DNA from: CAWBRT01 sp050015355
Lineage (GTDB): Bacteria > Acidobacteriota > Terriglobia > Terriglobales > Acidobacteriaceae
Direction of reading: 5' to 3'
DNA length: 18,841 nt
NCBI GenBank assembly: GCA_050015355.1
Contig: JBEKBO010000089.1
Location: 1 to 18,841 of the forward strand
In this document: one piece after another, positions 1 through 6,791 of the stretch
Position numbering within the stretch: position 1 is the first letter of the stretch
How the letters are laid out: each line of letters begins with the position of its first letter
Translations under genes and position numbers: made by a program
The notes under the pieces: model-generated
What the model saw: only the letters and a program-made list of their open reading frames with translations
What the model was told of the DNA's origin: nothing
The model's database searches: none

Positions 1-43
1 CCACTTCCCATTGCCGATCGGTCAACTCCCAGCGGCCATGCAT
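1..43 (-). CDS. IS5-type transposase, N-terminal fragment cut by the window edge
   Basis: Reading the minus strand from the ATG at 41-43 gives MHGRWELTDRQWEV before the window ends. The ELTDxQW core is the typical N-terminal start of IS5-family (DUF4096-containing) DDE transposases. The frame continues off the left edge, so completeness cannot be judged. The insertion sequence end should lie between this start and the peptidase gene, roughly 44-121. A TTCTAGAA palindrome at 116-123 contains CTAG, a favoured target of some IS5 elements, and may mark the boundary. The call rests on 14 residues only. A non-mobile protein with the same short motif is possible but less likely. Confidence 0.55.
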   Translation of the reverse strand, partial: MHGRWELTDRQWEV

Positions 44-117
44 GCGGCAGAACGGAGCATTCCAGAGCACACCCAGAATGCCACGTCCGACCGACCGAAA
101 CGTTTATGAGACTGGTT

Positions 118-804
118 CTAGAACGTTTTCAAGAATCGCTTGGCCTGCTCCAACTGGGGAAACAGCTTCTCTTCCGCATGAAACTCTGGCCCATGGACAG
201 AGCGACGGCTGCCACGCAGCTTGACGGGATGCCTGAGATGAAGCATTTCGTGATAGACCAGATATTCGATTGCATAGCGCGGCACACGCGGGTGATCGAA
301 GATGCGGCTGACCACGATGGCGTTGTGGGCTGGGTCGTAGTGGCCGAGGCTGTTGCGGGCGCGGGCGCTGCTCCACGACATCCGCGGGCGCGCCAGCAGG
401 CCATGGAAAAAGCGCAGGTTGAGATCCTCGAAAATGGCGTCCAGATCGTAGGTGTGCCCCTGCGGTGAGGCGAAAACTTTGCGTCCGCGGATCTGCCGTA
501 CCAGGTGCGCCTTCTGCTGCAGGTCGTGACTGGAAACGTAGCGGCGGTAGCGCGTGGCGTGGCCCGTGTCGATGGGCTTGCGATATACCTTGGCCATGAG
601 AATGTGAATGATGGCTCGCAGAACTGCTTCCGGCGCTCCCTCCAGGATATCGGAGATGCGCAGCTTGAGCGTTCCCTCGCGCAATCGAATGGTGTTATTG
701 ATGTTCGCGAACGGATAAAAGCGGACTTCGAAGGCGGGCATCTCCGCCCGCGGGCGAAGTTCGCGATAGGTCTCGCGCAAAATAGCTTCAAGCTGAGGAG
801 TCAA
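118..804 (-). CDS. SprT/YgjP-like zinc metallopeptidase domain protein
   Basis: A 228-residue soluble protein with no signal peptide or membrane segment. The zinc-protease motif HEMLH is at residues 185-189 (His185, Glu186, His189). It is followed by VHGPEFH (residues 203-209), which supplies the likely third zinc ligand (His204) in the SprT/YgjP (WLM-like) manner. The basic N-terminal two thirds (many Arg, His) would suit nucleic-acid association, but that is inference. The start is weak: 804 is a TTG with no clear Shine-Dalgarno, and an in-frame stop at 817-819 limits extension. The next ATG would be Met22. The stop codon lies inside a TTCTAGAA palindrome next to an IS5-type transposase start, so the 3' end may be close to an insertion junction. 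The substrate is unknown. Confidence 0.8.
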   Translation of the reverse strand: MTPQLEAILRETYRELRPRAEMPAFEVRFYPFANINNTIRLREGTLKLRISDILEGAPEAVLRAIIHILMAKVYRKPIDTGHATRYRRYVSSHDLQQKAHLVRQIRGRKVFASPQGHTYDLDAIFEDLNLRFFHGLLARPRMSWSSARARNSLGHYDPAHNAIVVSRIFDHPRVPRYAIEYLVYHEMLHLRHPVKLRGSRRSVHGPEFHAEEKLFPQLEQAKRFLKTF

Positions 805-892
805 GACAATTTCAATTTATCATGCGGCGGGCGCACGCCTTTGGCCGGGCGTCAATCGCCGTTCTTCACATTTTCCTTGACACCGCGTTCGA

Positions 893-1675
893 TCAGACCC
901 GCTTGGCGCACCAGAACACATCGGTTCGATACGGAAATTCGATTGTGTCTTTCCCCGTCGTTTGCGGATGCGTCGAGAGAAGTTCGCGCACCTGATCGAG
1001 AACCTGGTTCTTCTCCGCCGCGGGCATGGCCGCGATGAAGCTGGAGGACGCTACCCGGTCAATCACCATCTCACGGCCTCCCACCTGGATGTACCGGAAG
1101 TGCAGAACCTGGAGCGCAGTGAACAACTCAGTAAGCTCAAAAGCCGTTCGCCAGGCACCCGTTCTGTACCTGGGCGCGCCCTTCTCGTGAACATGAGTGA
1201 GCTCCTCGAGCTTGGCGACCCAGTCCACGGATTCGTCTCTGGCGTTCCAGATCAGGCCGAGTTTGCCGCCCGGCTGGAGCACGCGATGAATCTCCTGCAA
1301 CGCGATCGGCCCATCGAACCAGTGGAACGCCTGTGCGGCTATCACCGCATTCGCCGCTTCCGGCGCGAGCGGAATATTTTCCGCGCTGCCCGCCAACAGC
1401 TCCAGCGAGGGCAGAAGCGCGGAAAACTTTTTTCGCATGCCTTCCACCGGTTCGACCGCGATCACTCTGGCCCCCACGGGTACCGACGCCGCGAGCAGCC
1501 TGGTGAACTTCCCCGTCCCAACGCCAAGCTCAACCACGGTCGAGGCCGGCCCGACGTTCAATTCCCGGAGCAAGTGCTCGACGGCATCCAGGGGGTATTC
1601 AGGGCGGCCGCGATCATAAATCTCGGGAGCGGCTTGGAAGCCCTTGGCGGCAATATCGTGAATTTTCGCTGTCAT
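893..1675 (-). CDS. class I SAM-dependent methyltransferase
   Basis: A 260-residue cytosolic enzyme of the Methyltransf_11/UbiE-like group that would transfer a methyl group from S-adenosylmethionine. Motif I is VVELGVGTGKF at about residues 47-57. The acidic strand-2 motif VIAVEP is near 71-76. A motif-IV-like segment, AVIAAQAFHWFD, sits near 110-121, and VLQPGGKLGLIW is the post-IV strand. This AFHWFD signature is typical of uncharacterised small-molecule methyltransferases. The ATG at 1673-1675 is preceded by GCTGGAAC, a fair ribosome site. It is transcribed away from the Fsr-type exporter, and a perfect palindrome sits 32 bp upstream of its start. The small-molecule substrate cannot be told from the sequence. 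Confidence 0.88.
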   Translation of the reverse strand: MTAKIHDIAAKGFQAAPEIYDRGRPEYPLDAVEHLLRELNVGPASTVVELGVGTGKFTRLLAASVPVGARVIAVEPVEGMRKKFSALLPSLELLAGSAENIPLAPEAANAVIAAQAFHWFDGPIALQEIHRVLQPGGKLGLIWNARDESVDWVAKLEELTHVHEKGAPRYRTGAWRTAFELTELFTALQVLHFRYIQVGGREMVIDRVASSSFIAAMPAAEKNQVLDQVRELLSTHPQTTGKDTIEFPYRTDVFWCAKRV

Positions 1676-1706
1676 GTTCCAGCTTTATAACAGACGCTCG
1701 GCCAAG

Positions 1707-1725
1707 TGTGAAGCTGAGCTTCACA
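1707..1725. promoter_or_regulatory. perfect 19-bp palindrome, candidate operator
   Basis: TGTGAAGCTGAGCTTCACA consists of 9-bp arms, TGTGAAGCT and AGCTTCACA, around a single central G. It lies 32 bp upstream of the methyltransferase ATG, in the divergent region shared with the fsr-like exporter. The position fits a repressor or activator site for a dimeric helix-turn-helix regulator. No regulator gene is in the window. Confidence 0.4.
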
Positions 1726-1769
1726 AGCCCGGCTTCGCGCGTGGAACTCCGAGCTGGTATTATCTGTTT

Positions 1770-1780
1770 TGCACTGTGCA
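1770..1780. promoter_or_regulatory. short palindrome TGCACTGTGCA near a TATTAT box
   Basis: TGCACTGTGCA has perfect 5-bp arms around one base. It lies 8 bp downstream of TATTAT (1757-1762), which resembles a sigma-70 -10 hexamer reading toward the fsr-like gene. No convincing -35 box precedes it. This is a tentative promoter/operator region for the exporter. Confidence 0.2.
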
Positions 1781-1941
1781 GAGTAACCGCAAGCCGCTCC
1801 CCAATTCTGGTCGCGGGGACGTGGGGTTATCCGCGCAATGCGCAGATGCACCCTGAAGCAACTCACGCGTAGAGATTGCCAACGCACGCCACAACGACGG
1901 CAGTTTTCGCTGTGTGCGCGAGCTGCCAGAGAACTGTGACA

Positions 1942-3210
1942 ATGTCTACGCCAAACCAACTTGACGATGTTCGACCGCAGGACAATGCAGGCGAGGCCCC
2001 TGTATTTGCGATCCTGTTCACAATCGGCTTATGCCACCTGTTGAACGACATCATCGGGGGGCTGGTGCCCGCCCTTTATCCGCTTTTCAAAAAATCCTAT
2101 AGCCTTACTTTTTCGCAGATCGGGCTCATCACTCTCACCTATCAGATCGCATCTTCGCTTTTGCAGCCGCTGGTAGGTCTATACACCGATCGCCGACCCA
2201 GACCGTTTTCGCTGATGGCCGGAATGACTGTCACGCTCGGCGGCTTGATCTGGCTTTCCCGGGCCAGCAGCTTCCATGCCCTTGTGCTTTCCGCGACCGC
2301 GGTGGGCGCAGGATCGGCGGTCTTTCACCCTGAGGCTTCGCGCGTGGCAAGGCTGGCCTCGGGCGGACAACACGGATTGGCGCAATCTATTTTCCAAGTG
2401 GGTGGGAATTTCGGATTCTCGCTCGGGCCGCTCTTGGCGGCATTCATCGTGATAGGGCGGGGTCAGCGGAGCATTGCGTGGTTCTCACTGGACGCGCTGG
2501 TGGCCATGGTTCTGCTCTTCATCATCGGAACCTGGTACAAGCGGACGACATTGCACCGGATGAAAGTTCAGGTGGCAACAACGAATGTTAGCTCGCCGCT
2601 GCCCCCCAGAAAGGTCGCGTTCTCGCTTGCTATTCTGCTCACGCTGATTTTTTCCAAGTACATCTATATGTCGAGCATTACCAGTTATTACACGTTCTAC
2701 CTGATCAGCAAGTTCCACCTGCCCGTGCAGAGCGCGCAGATTCGTCTGTTCACCTTCCTTGCCTCGACTGGCGCCGGGATATTGATCGGCGGGCCGCTCG
2801 GCGACCGCTTCGGCCGCAAATACGTCATCTGGGGTTCGATCATCGGGGTGCTCCCGTTCACCTTGCTTCTGCCTTATGCCAATCTGTTCTGGACCGGCAT
2901 CCTTACCGTTTTGATCGGGTTGATCCTGTCTTCGGCGTTTTCGGCGATTCTGGTCTACGCGCAGGAGTTGATTCCAGGGAAGGTTGGGATGATCTCCGGG
3001 TTGTTTTTTGGCTTCGCCTTTGGCGTGGCAGGGGTGGCTGCCGCCATGCTGGGAAAAGTCGCCGATAAGACCAGCATTGATTTCGTGTATCGAATGTGTG
3101 CATTCATGCCGGCAATCGGCGTTCTCGCTTACTTCCTGCCAAATCTGGAGCCGGCCAAATTGCGCCGCAAGAATGCGATTTCAGAGCAGGTGTATCCCGA
3201 AGTTAACTAG
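1942..3210 (+). CDS. fsr: Fsr-type MFS efflux transporter (fosmidomycin resistance family)
   Basis: A 422-residue inner-membrane major facilitator with about 12 hydrophobic segments. The N-terminal half carries the hallmarks of E. coli Fsr. These are HLLNDIIGGLVPALYP near residues 32-47, FSQIGLITLTYQIASSLLQP near 57-76, and FHPEASRVARLASGG at about 128-142 followed by GLAQSIFQVGGNFG. A GDRFGRK loop begins the C-terminal half. E. coli Fsr exports fosmidomycin by proton antiport; the physiological substrate here is unknown. I chose the ATG at 1942 (MSTPNQ) because the longer frame from 1876 adds 22 non-membrane residues not expected for the family. The ribosome site before 1942 is weak. The length is close to that of E. 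coli Fsr (about 400 residues). Confidence 0.88.
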   Translation: MSTPNQLDDVRPQDNAGEAPVFAILFTIGLCHLLNDIIGGLVPALYPLFKKSYSLTFSQIGLITLTYQIASSLLQPLVGLYTDRRPRPFSLMAGMTVTLGGLIWLSRASSFHALVLSATAVGAGSAVFHPEASRVARLASGGQHGLAQSIFQVGGNFGFSLGPLLAAFIVIGRGQRSIAWFSLDALVAMVLLFIIGTWYKRTTLHRMKVQVATTNVSSPLPPRKVAFSLAILLTLIFSKYIYMSSITSYYTFYLISKFHLPVQSAQIRLFTFLASTGAGILIGGPLGDRFGRKYVIWGSIIGVLPFTLLLPYANLFWTGILTVLIGLILSSAFSAILVYAQELIPGKVGMISGLFFGFAFGVAGVAAAMLGKVADKTSIDFVYRMCAFMPAIGVLAYFLPNLEPAKLRRKNAISEQVYPEVN

Positions 3211-3214
3211 CCTT

Positions 3215-3249
3215 CATGGGATATGCCTTTCGCGAAACGACTAGAGCGG
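3215..3249 (+). repeat. dispersed TGGGATwTrCCTTTCGCGAA cassette, copy 1
   Basis: This segment begins 5 bp after the fsr stop and reads CATGGGATATGCCTTTCGCG followed by AAACGACTAGAGCGG. Near-identical sequences occur at 13935-13968 and 16440-16477, always between genes. In this copy the -35-like TTTACC is changed to TATGCC and the -10-like hexamer is TAGAGC, so it is the least promoter-like of the three. Confidence 0.5.
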
Positions 3250-3289
3250 TTCCGGGGAAGGTATACCCTGCGGATGACCCAAGCAAGGA

Positions 3290-3470
3290 TGTCATGCTGA
3301 GGGACACCGGGGTCCCCGACGGACGCCGTCTTTGCGTCTGTTGGGGTGGTGGCGCGAAGCATCCCATGGAACTGTCCCACTCCGCGCCGTCTGGGCCTTT
3401 TCAATAGAATCCTTCAGCTGCACCTCAGCCCCGCGCTGTGCCGGGATGCTTCACTTCGTTCAGCATGACA
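3290..3470. repeat. REPIN/MITE-like element with nested inverted repeats
   Basis: The 324-bp gene-free interval after fsr (3211-3534) is largely repeat DNA. TGTCATGCTGA at 3290-3300 is perfectly inverted as TCAGCATGACA at 3460-3470. Inside that, GAAGCATCCC at 3356-3365 is inverted as GGGATGCTTC at 3443-3452. The whole would form a 181-bp two-arm structure, as in REP doublets (REPINs) or a small non-autonomous transposon. A GC-rich hairpin at 3307-3349 lies in the left arm. No transposase or RAYT gene is in the window. Nothing in the interval looks coding. Confidence 0.55.
3307..3349. repeat. GGGGTCCCC hairpin repeat, copy 1
   Basis: CCCCGACGGACGC and GCGTCTGTTGGGG form a 13-bp stem with two G:U pairs around a 7-nt loop. 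The same GGGGTCCCC...GGGGTG architecture recurs at 8541-8584 and 13891-13931 with different arm sequences that still pair. It lies about 100 bp after the fsr stop and could also act as a transcript end, though no T-run follows. Confidence 0.5.
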
Positions 3471-3534
3471 CCCAAGACGACCGAAGAGCCACCAGGCAGC
3501 AACTCGTGAACCTTGGTTTAAATCAGAAACACTG

Positions 3535-4407
3535 CTAATTAAGCAACGCAACTTCGCTCTTCCACCTCATCACCGCTCCGTTCTCTTCGAGCAGCGTCAT
3601 CAGAAACCCGGTGCCGAGATCGGCTCCCGAAGTGGCGCCGATGGCGAACAGCTCCAGCGCCGCGACGCGAACGGCATCCGCTTCCTCGCCCAGTATGGCC
3701 ACGATCAGTTTTTCAATTTTCTCGAAGAGCAGTCCTCGGCTGGCAAGATCGAGAAATGTGTTGGAGAAGATGTTGTTGCCGGTGGCGGCGCGAAATATCT
3801 TGTCGATTACCAGGCGCAGTTCCCGCTGGCGAAGCTGCTGAAGCAGATGCAAGCCTATGAGCACGCCGGCGATGAAATCGTCGCCACTGGGCGTAAGTCC
3901 CGCACCGCATCCCTTCAGCAGGGAGACGCCCTCAAGCAGGCTGCCCCCGAAAAGCTGCTCGCCGCCGCGCTGAATCCGGCTAATGAAAGCCCGCTCAACG
4001 GCGGAGGTGAAATTCCCGACTCTCTCGGGGGCAATGAGAAAGGCCAAGCTGTTCGCCGCCGATGTGTCCGCCAGCAACTGTCGAAACAACGCCAGGTTCA
4101 AAGGGAGACGAGCGGCACGGCAATCCTGAAGCGTGAAGTCCGAACGATAGCAATGGCTGCGATCGACGTTGAAGCGGCGTTCATCAATTTCTAAGAGATG
4201 TTCCTCGACTCGCAGGCAAGAGACGCGGGCCAGCGCCTGATGGAGGCCGGCACCCTCCAAGACGATGTTCAGCGGCCCAGCTCCGATTTCCCGGCTCACT
4301 AAGAAGACGAGGCCCCGGCCGTTCGAAAAATTGACCGCACGCTTGAAGCGGGAGTGCACCGTGTAGCTTCCCCGCTCGACTTGGTCGCCGACACTGAGCA
4401 GGTTCAT
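3535..4407 (-). CDS. DUF2877 protein, AllH/YlbF-like subunit of an oxamate-type carbamoyltransferase
   Basis: A 290-residue cytosolic protein of the DUF2877 family. The signature GCGAGLTPSGDDFIAGVL spans residues 166-183, and a C-terminal GATSGADLGTGFL spans about 257-269. The N-terminal VHSRFKRAVNF (17-27) is also typical. In E. coli the family member YlbF (AllH) works with FdrA (AllF) and YlbE (AllG) as the oxamate carbamoyltransferase that yields carbamoyl phosphate. All three families occur in this gene set. It is the last gene of the minus-strand series, 125 bp after the cyclase gene. The ATG at 4405-4407 lacks a Shine-Dalgarno; a 7-codon frame from 4427 ends in an ATGA overlap with it, so coupled initiation is conceivable. 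The true substrate is unproven. Confidence 0.82.
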   Translation of the reverse strand: MNLLSVGDQVERGSYTVHSRFKRAVNFSNGRGLVFLVSREIGAGPLNIVLEGAGLHQALARVSCLRVEEHLLEIDERRFNVDRSHCYRSDFTLQDCRAARLPLNLALFRQLLADTSAANSLAFLIAPERVGNFTSAVERAFISRIQRGGEQLFGGSLLEGVSLLKGCGAGLTPSGDDFIAGVLIGLHLLQQLRQRELRLVIDKIFRAATGNNIFSNTFLDLASRGLLFEKIEKLIVAILGEEADAVRVAALELFAIGATSGADLGTGFLMTLLEENGAVMRWKSEVALLN

Positions 4408-4532
4408 TCGCGGGAAACACCAACCATGCTATCGAGGAAACGCTATCGGGAAACCAGCGAGCGCTCGGCGCGCCGGCGCCATCTAGAGCGCTTGGGGCCA
4501 CAAGCATCGCTCGCGGCCCCTCGCGACGACTA

Positions 4533-5348
4533 TTACTGAGGCAGCATGGCTACGATGCGGCACATGGAGGACTCCAACTCGATTCCGCGCAGCGGAAAGG
4601 CGCCTATCCAAGCCCGCTGGTTGCTGATCTCGTCGATCTGCCCGCCGATGTTCTCCGCATGCACCAATTTTTTGGGGAACAACTTGATGTGCATGATCTG
4701 GTAATAGGTCTCCGGCGGGAACATCTCGTCCCAAGACTTGCCATACTTTGCCTTCAGCTTCTTTTCGGCCTCAATAAACGGGCCTGGATGCCAGTCGCGG
4801 ATGATGGTGTTCATCGGATGATCCGCGCTGCCGCAATCGAGGCCGATCCATTTCAGCTTCATATCCAACGCCCACTCGTGGAACTTCGGATCAGGACCCG
4901 GATGCTTCACGAAATAGCGCACTTCATCCGACTCCACCTGGTCCCAGGCGTAACGATGGTAGCCGGTGTTGATGATCAGGATGTCGCCCTGCTTGACCTC
5001 GACCTTGCTGGTGATCATCTCGGGCGAGTACAGATCGTAGTCACAGACTTCTTTCGAAATGTCGACGACAACGCCGGGGCCGACCCATTCCTCGATGGGC
5101 ACCTGGCCGATGGCTCTGCCGTGGCCATAGAAGTGGATCTCGCCGTCCATGTGCGTGCCCACGTGATTGCTGGTTGTGATGATCTGACCATTGGCCCCTT
5201 GCCCCATGTGAGCGCCGGCAACCCGCTTGAAGTACTGAATGCCAAGCGGCATATAGGTGGGCCATGGCGGCGTGTGAATGCTGAGCCGCTGGGTGAGGTC
5301 ATAAATTCGTACGTTGCTCATCGATTCAAGGAATTCTGCTTTAGTCAT
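4533..5348 (-). CDS. cyclase-family metal-dependent hydrolase (kynurenine formamidase/isatin hydrolase-like)
   Basis: A 271-residue soluble enzyme of the cyclase superfamily, whose members hydrolyse amide or cyclic amide bonds using a divalent metal. The metal motif HVGTHMD is at residues 62-68 (His62, His66, Asp68), with the downstream His72 of GEIHF. HAENIGG near 230-236 matches the conserved C-terminal Glu segment. It is longer than kynurenine formamidase KynB (about 210 residues), with an extra segment around 140-225. I start it at the ATG at 5346-5348 because GAGAGGCGGGAG lies just upstream; the longer frame from 5390 has no such site. It lies 42 bp after the DUF1116 gene and before the DUF2877 gene. 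That context suggests it makes the carbamoylated substrate of the transferase, for example by opening a ring. This role is inference. Confidence 0.85.
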   Translation of the reverse strand: MTKAEFLESMSNVRIYDLTQRLSIHTPPWPTYMPLGIQYFKRVAGAHMGQGANGQIITTSNHVGTHMDGEIHFYGHGRAIGQVPIEEWVGPGVVVDISKEVCDYDLYSPEMITSKVEVKQGDILIINTGYHRYAWDQVESDEVRYFVKHPGPDPKFHEWALDMKLKWIGLDCGSADHPMNTIIRDWHPGPFIEAEKKLKAKYGKSWDEMFPPETYYQIMHIKLFPKKLVHAENIGGQIDEISNQRAWIGAFPLRGIELESSMCRIVAMLPQ

Positions 5349-5390
5349 CTCCCGCCTCTCTCTTTTGCAAATACAAAATACCGCGAACAC

Positions 5391-6791
5391 TCACTGTCGC
5401 AAGTTTTCCGCAAAGCCCTCAAAAGCCTTCTTGAAGGGCTCCACCGGCGCGTCGACCACGCCCGCGCCGATCTGTCCCACTCCCGGCTGTTTGTGCGCGA
5501 CACCGGTATCGATGAACGGAAGTATATTCGTCTCGACAACCTTGACGACATCGATTCCGGTGGGCGTGCCGCGGAAATTCAGGTACGGGATGCGATAGGT
5601 GGAGTTTTCCGCGACAGTGATTTCATACATCTGCCGGGTGTAACCAAGCGCATCCTCGATGCCGCCGCCAACGAACTGCACAATAGCCGGAGCAGCAGCG
5701 ATGGCGAATCCTCCCAGGCTGTTAGTTTCCGTAATGGCGCTGTCTCCGATATCAGGATTGGCATCGGCCTTGGAGTATCCCGGAAAGAACAGCGCGTCCG
5801 GCACGGCGGCGGGACCGGTAAACCATCTTCCGCCCGTGCCGGAAAGCTGAATTCCAAATTCCGTGCCGTTGCGCGACATGACGGTGACGACGCTGCTGTT
5901 CTTGATGCCGCGCGCCGCATCCAGCGTCGCTTTGGACGCCGGCATCGAGAGATTCAGGAAGAAGTGATCGTTGCGATTGATGAATTCCAGGACTTCGGCG
6001 GCAACAGCGGTGTCAGGACAGGTCTGCACGATGGCCGGCGCGACGGCGCGGTAGAACAATGATGTCGCCGCCCGATTGCGATTGTGAACCTCGTCGCCCA
6101 TTTGCAAGGCTTGAGCAATCAGGTTTTTCAGATCGAGCTTTCCAATCTTGGCCAAAGCGTCTTTCAGGCATGGATAGAGCGCCGTTTCCATCCACCTGAG
6201 CCTCTGGATGACCGTCTCATCGAAGGCGCCGTAGCGCAAAACTTTGCCTAAGCCCTCGTTCATGGTGCAATAGGCAAGATTTCCATATTGCTCGTTCTTG
6301 ATGATGAATACCGGCATCGACGAGGAAACGATTCCCGCCATCGGACCAACCGCATTGTGCTCGTGGCATGGCGCGAACTCGATCTGGCCGGAGACCGCGA
6401 GCCGCTCGGCTTGCTCGGGACTAGCGGCACGCTTTTCGTACAGCAAAGCGCCTACGACTGCACCGCGCATGGGACCGCACATCTTTTCCCACGTAATCGG
6501 CGGTCCGGCGTGGAGCAGCAGGTTGGGTTTCATGCCGGGAATGACGTCGAGTGCGCGCCCCATGCCGACGAGGTGCGGCATGCCGGCCTGGATGATTTCC
6601 ACCGCCTTGGCATTCGCCTTTTCGATCTCCGGAAGCATGGAGCTGACTCGTTTCATCAGGGCGGCATCGACATTCACCGGCGGCCTCCAGTCAAGTTGGA
6701 CGGCTGGCGCATGAGCATCATCCAGGGCCTGCTTGAACGCCGACAGCCCGACGTTAATCACCTTGAGTTCGCTGCTAAACAGTTTGTGCAA
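5391..6791 (-). CDS. DUF1116 protein, AllG/YlbE-like subunit of an oxamate-type carbamoyltransferase
   Basis: A 466-residue cytosolic protein of the DUF1116 family (E. coli YlbE, renamed AllG). Recognisable blocks are HAGPPITWEKMCGPMRGA (94-111), EFAPCHEHNAVGPMAG (138-153), and a C-terminal PGYSKADANPDIGDSAITET stretch with SLGGFAIAAAPAIVQFVGG after it. With FdrA and DUF2877 partners the family forms the oxamate carbamoyltransferase, which phosphorolyses oxamate-type carbamoyl compounds to carbamoyl phosphate. The start is a TTG (6789-6791) preceded by GGAGG with a 9-nt spacing. Both lie inside the end of fdrA, giving a 17-bp overlap and implying coupled translation. The length is as expected for the family. 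Confidence 0.87.
   Translation of the reverse strand: MHKLFSSELKVINVGLSAFKQALDDAHAPAVQLDWRPPVNVDAALMKRVSSMLPEIEKANAKAVEIIQAGMPHLVGMGRALDVIPGMKPNLLLHAGPPITWEKMCGPMRGAVVGALLYEKRAASPEQAERLAVSGQIEFAPCHEHNAVGPMAGIVSSSMPVFIIKNEQYGNLAYCTMNEGLGKVLRYGAFDETVIQRLRWMETALYPCLKDALAKIGKLDLKNLIAQALQMGDEVHNRNRAATSLFYRAVAPAIVQTCPDTAVAAEVLEFINRNDHFFLNLSMPASKATLDAARGIKNSSVVTVMSRNGTEFGIQLSGTGGRWFTGPAAVPDALFFPGYSKADANPDIGDSAITETNSLGGFAIAAAPAIVQFVGGGIEDALGYTRQMYEITVAENSTYRIPYLNFRGTPTGIDVVKVVETNILPFIDTGVAHKQPGVGQIGAGVVDAPVEPFKKAFEGFAENLRQ

Noticed and set aside
962..1690. 242-codon plus-strand open frame opposite the methyltransferase
   Set aside because: The minus frame has methyltransferase motif I and post-I motifs; the plus frame has none.
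3211..3534. Small open frames in the interval between fsr and DUF2877
   Set aside because: They coincide with inverted repeats and hairpins and have no ribosome sites or recognisable products.
4659..6062. 467-codon plus-strand open frame opposite the cyclase and DUF1116 genes
   Set aside because: It runs antisense through two genes with clear family motifs, is Arg/His/Asp-rich and matches no family I know. It is a shadow frame in GC-rich DNA.
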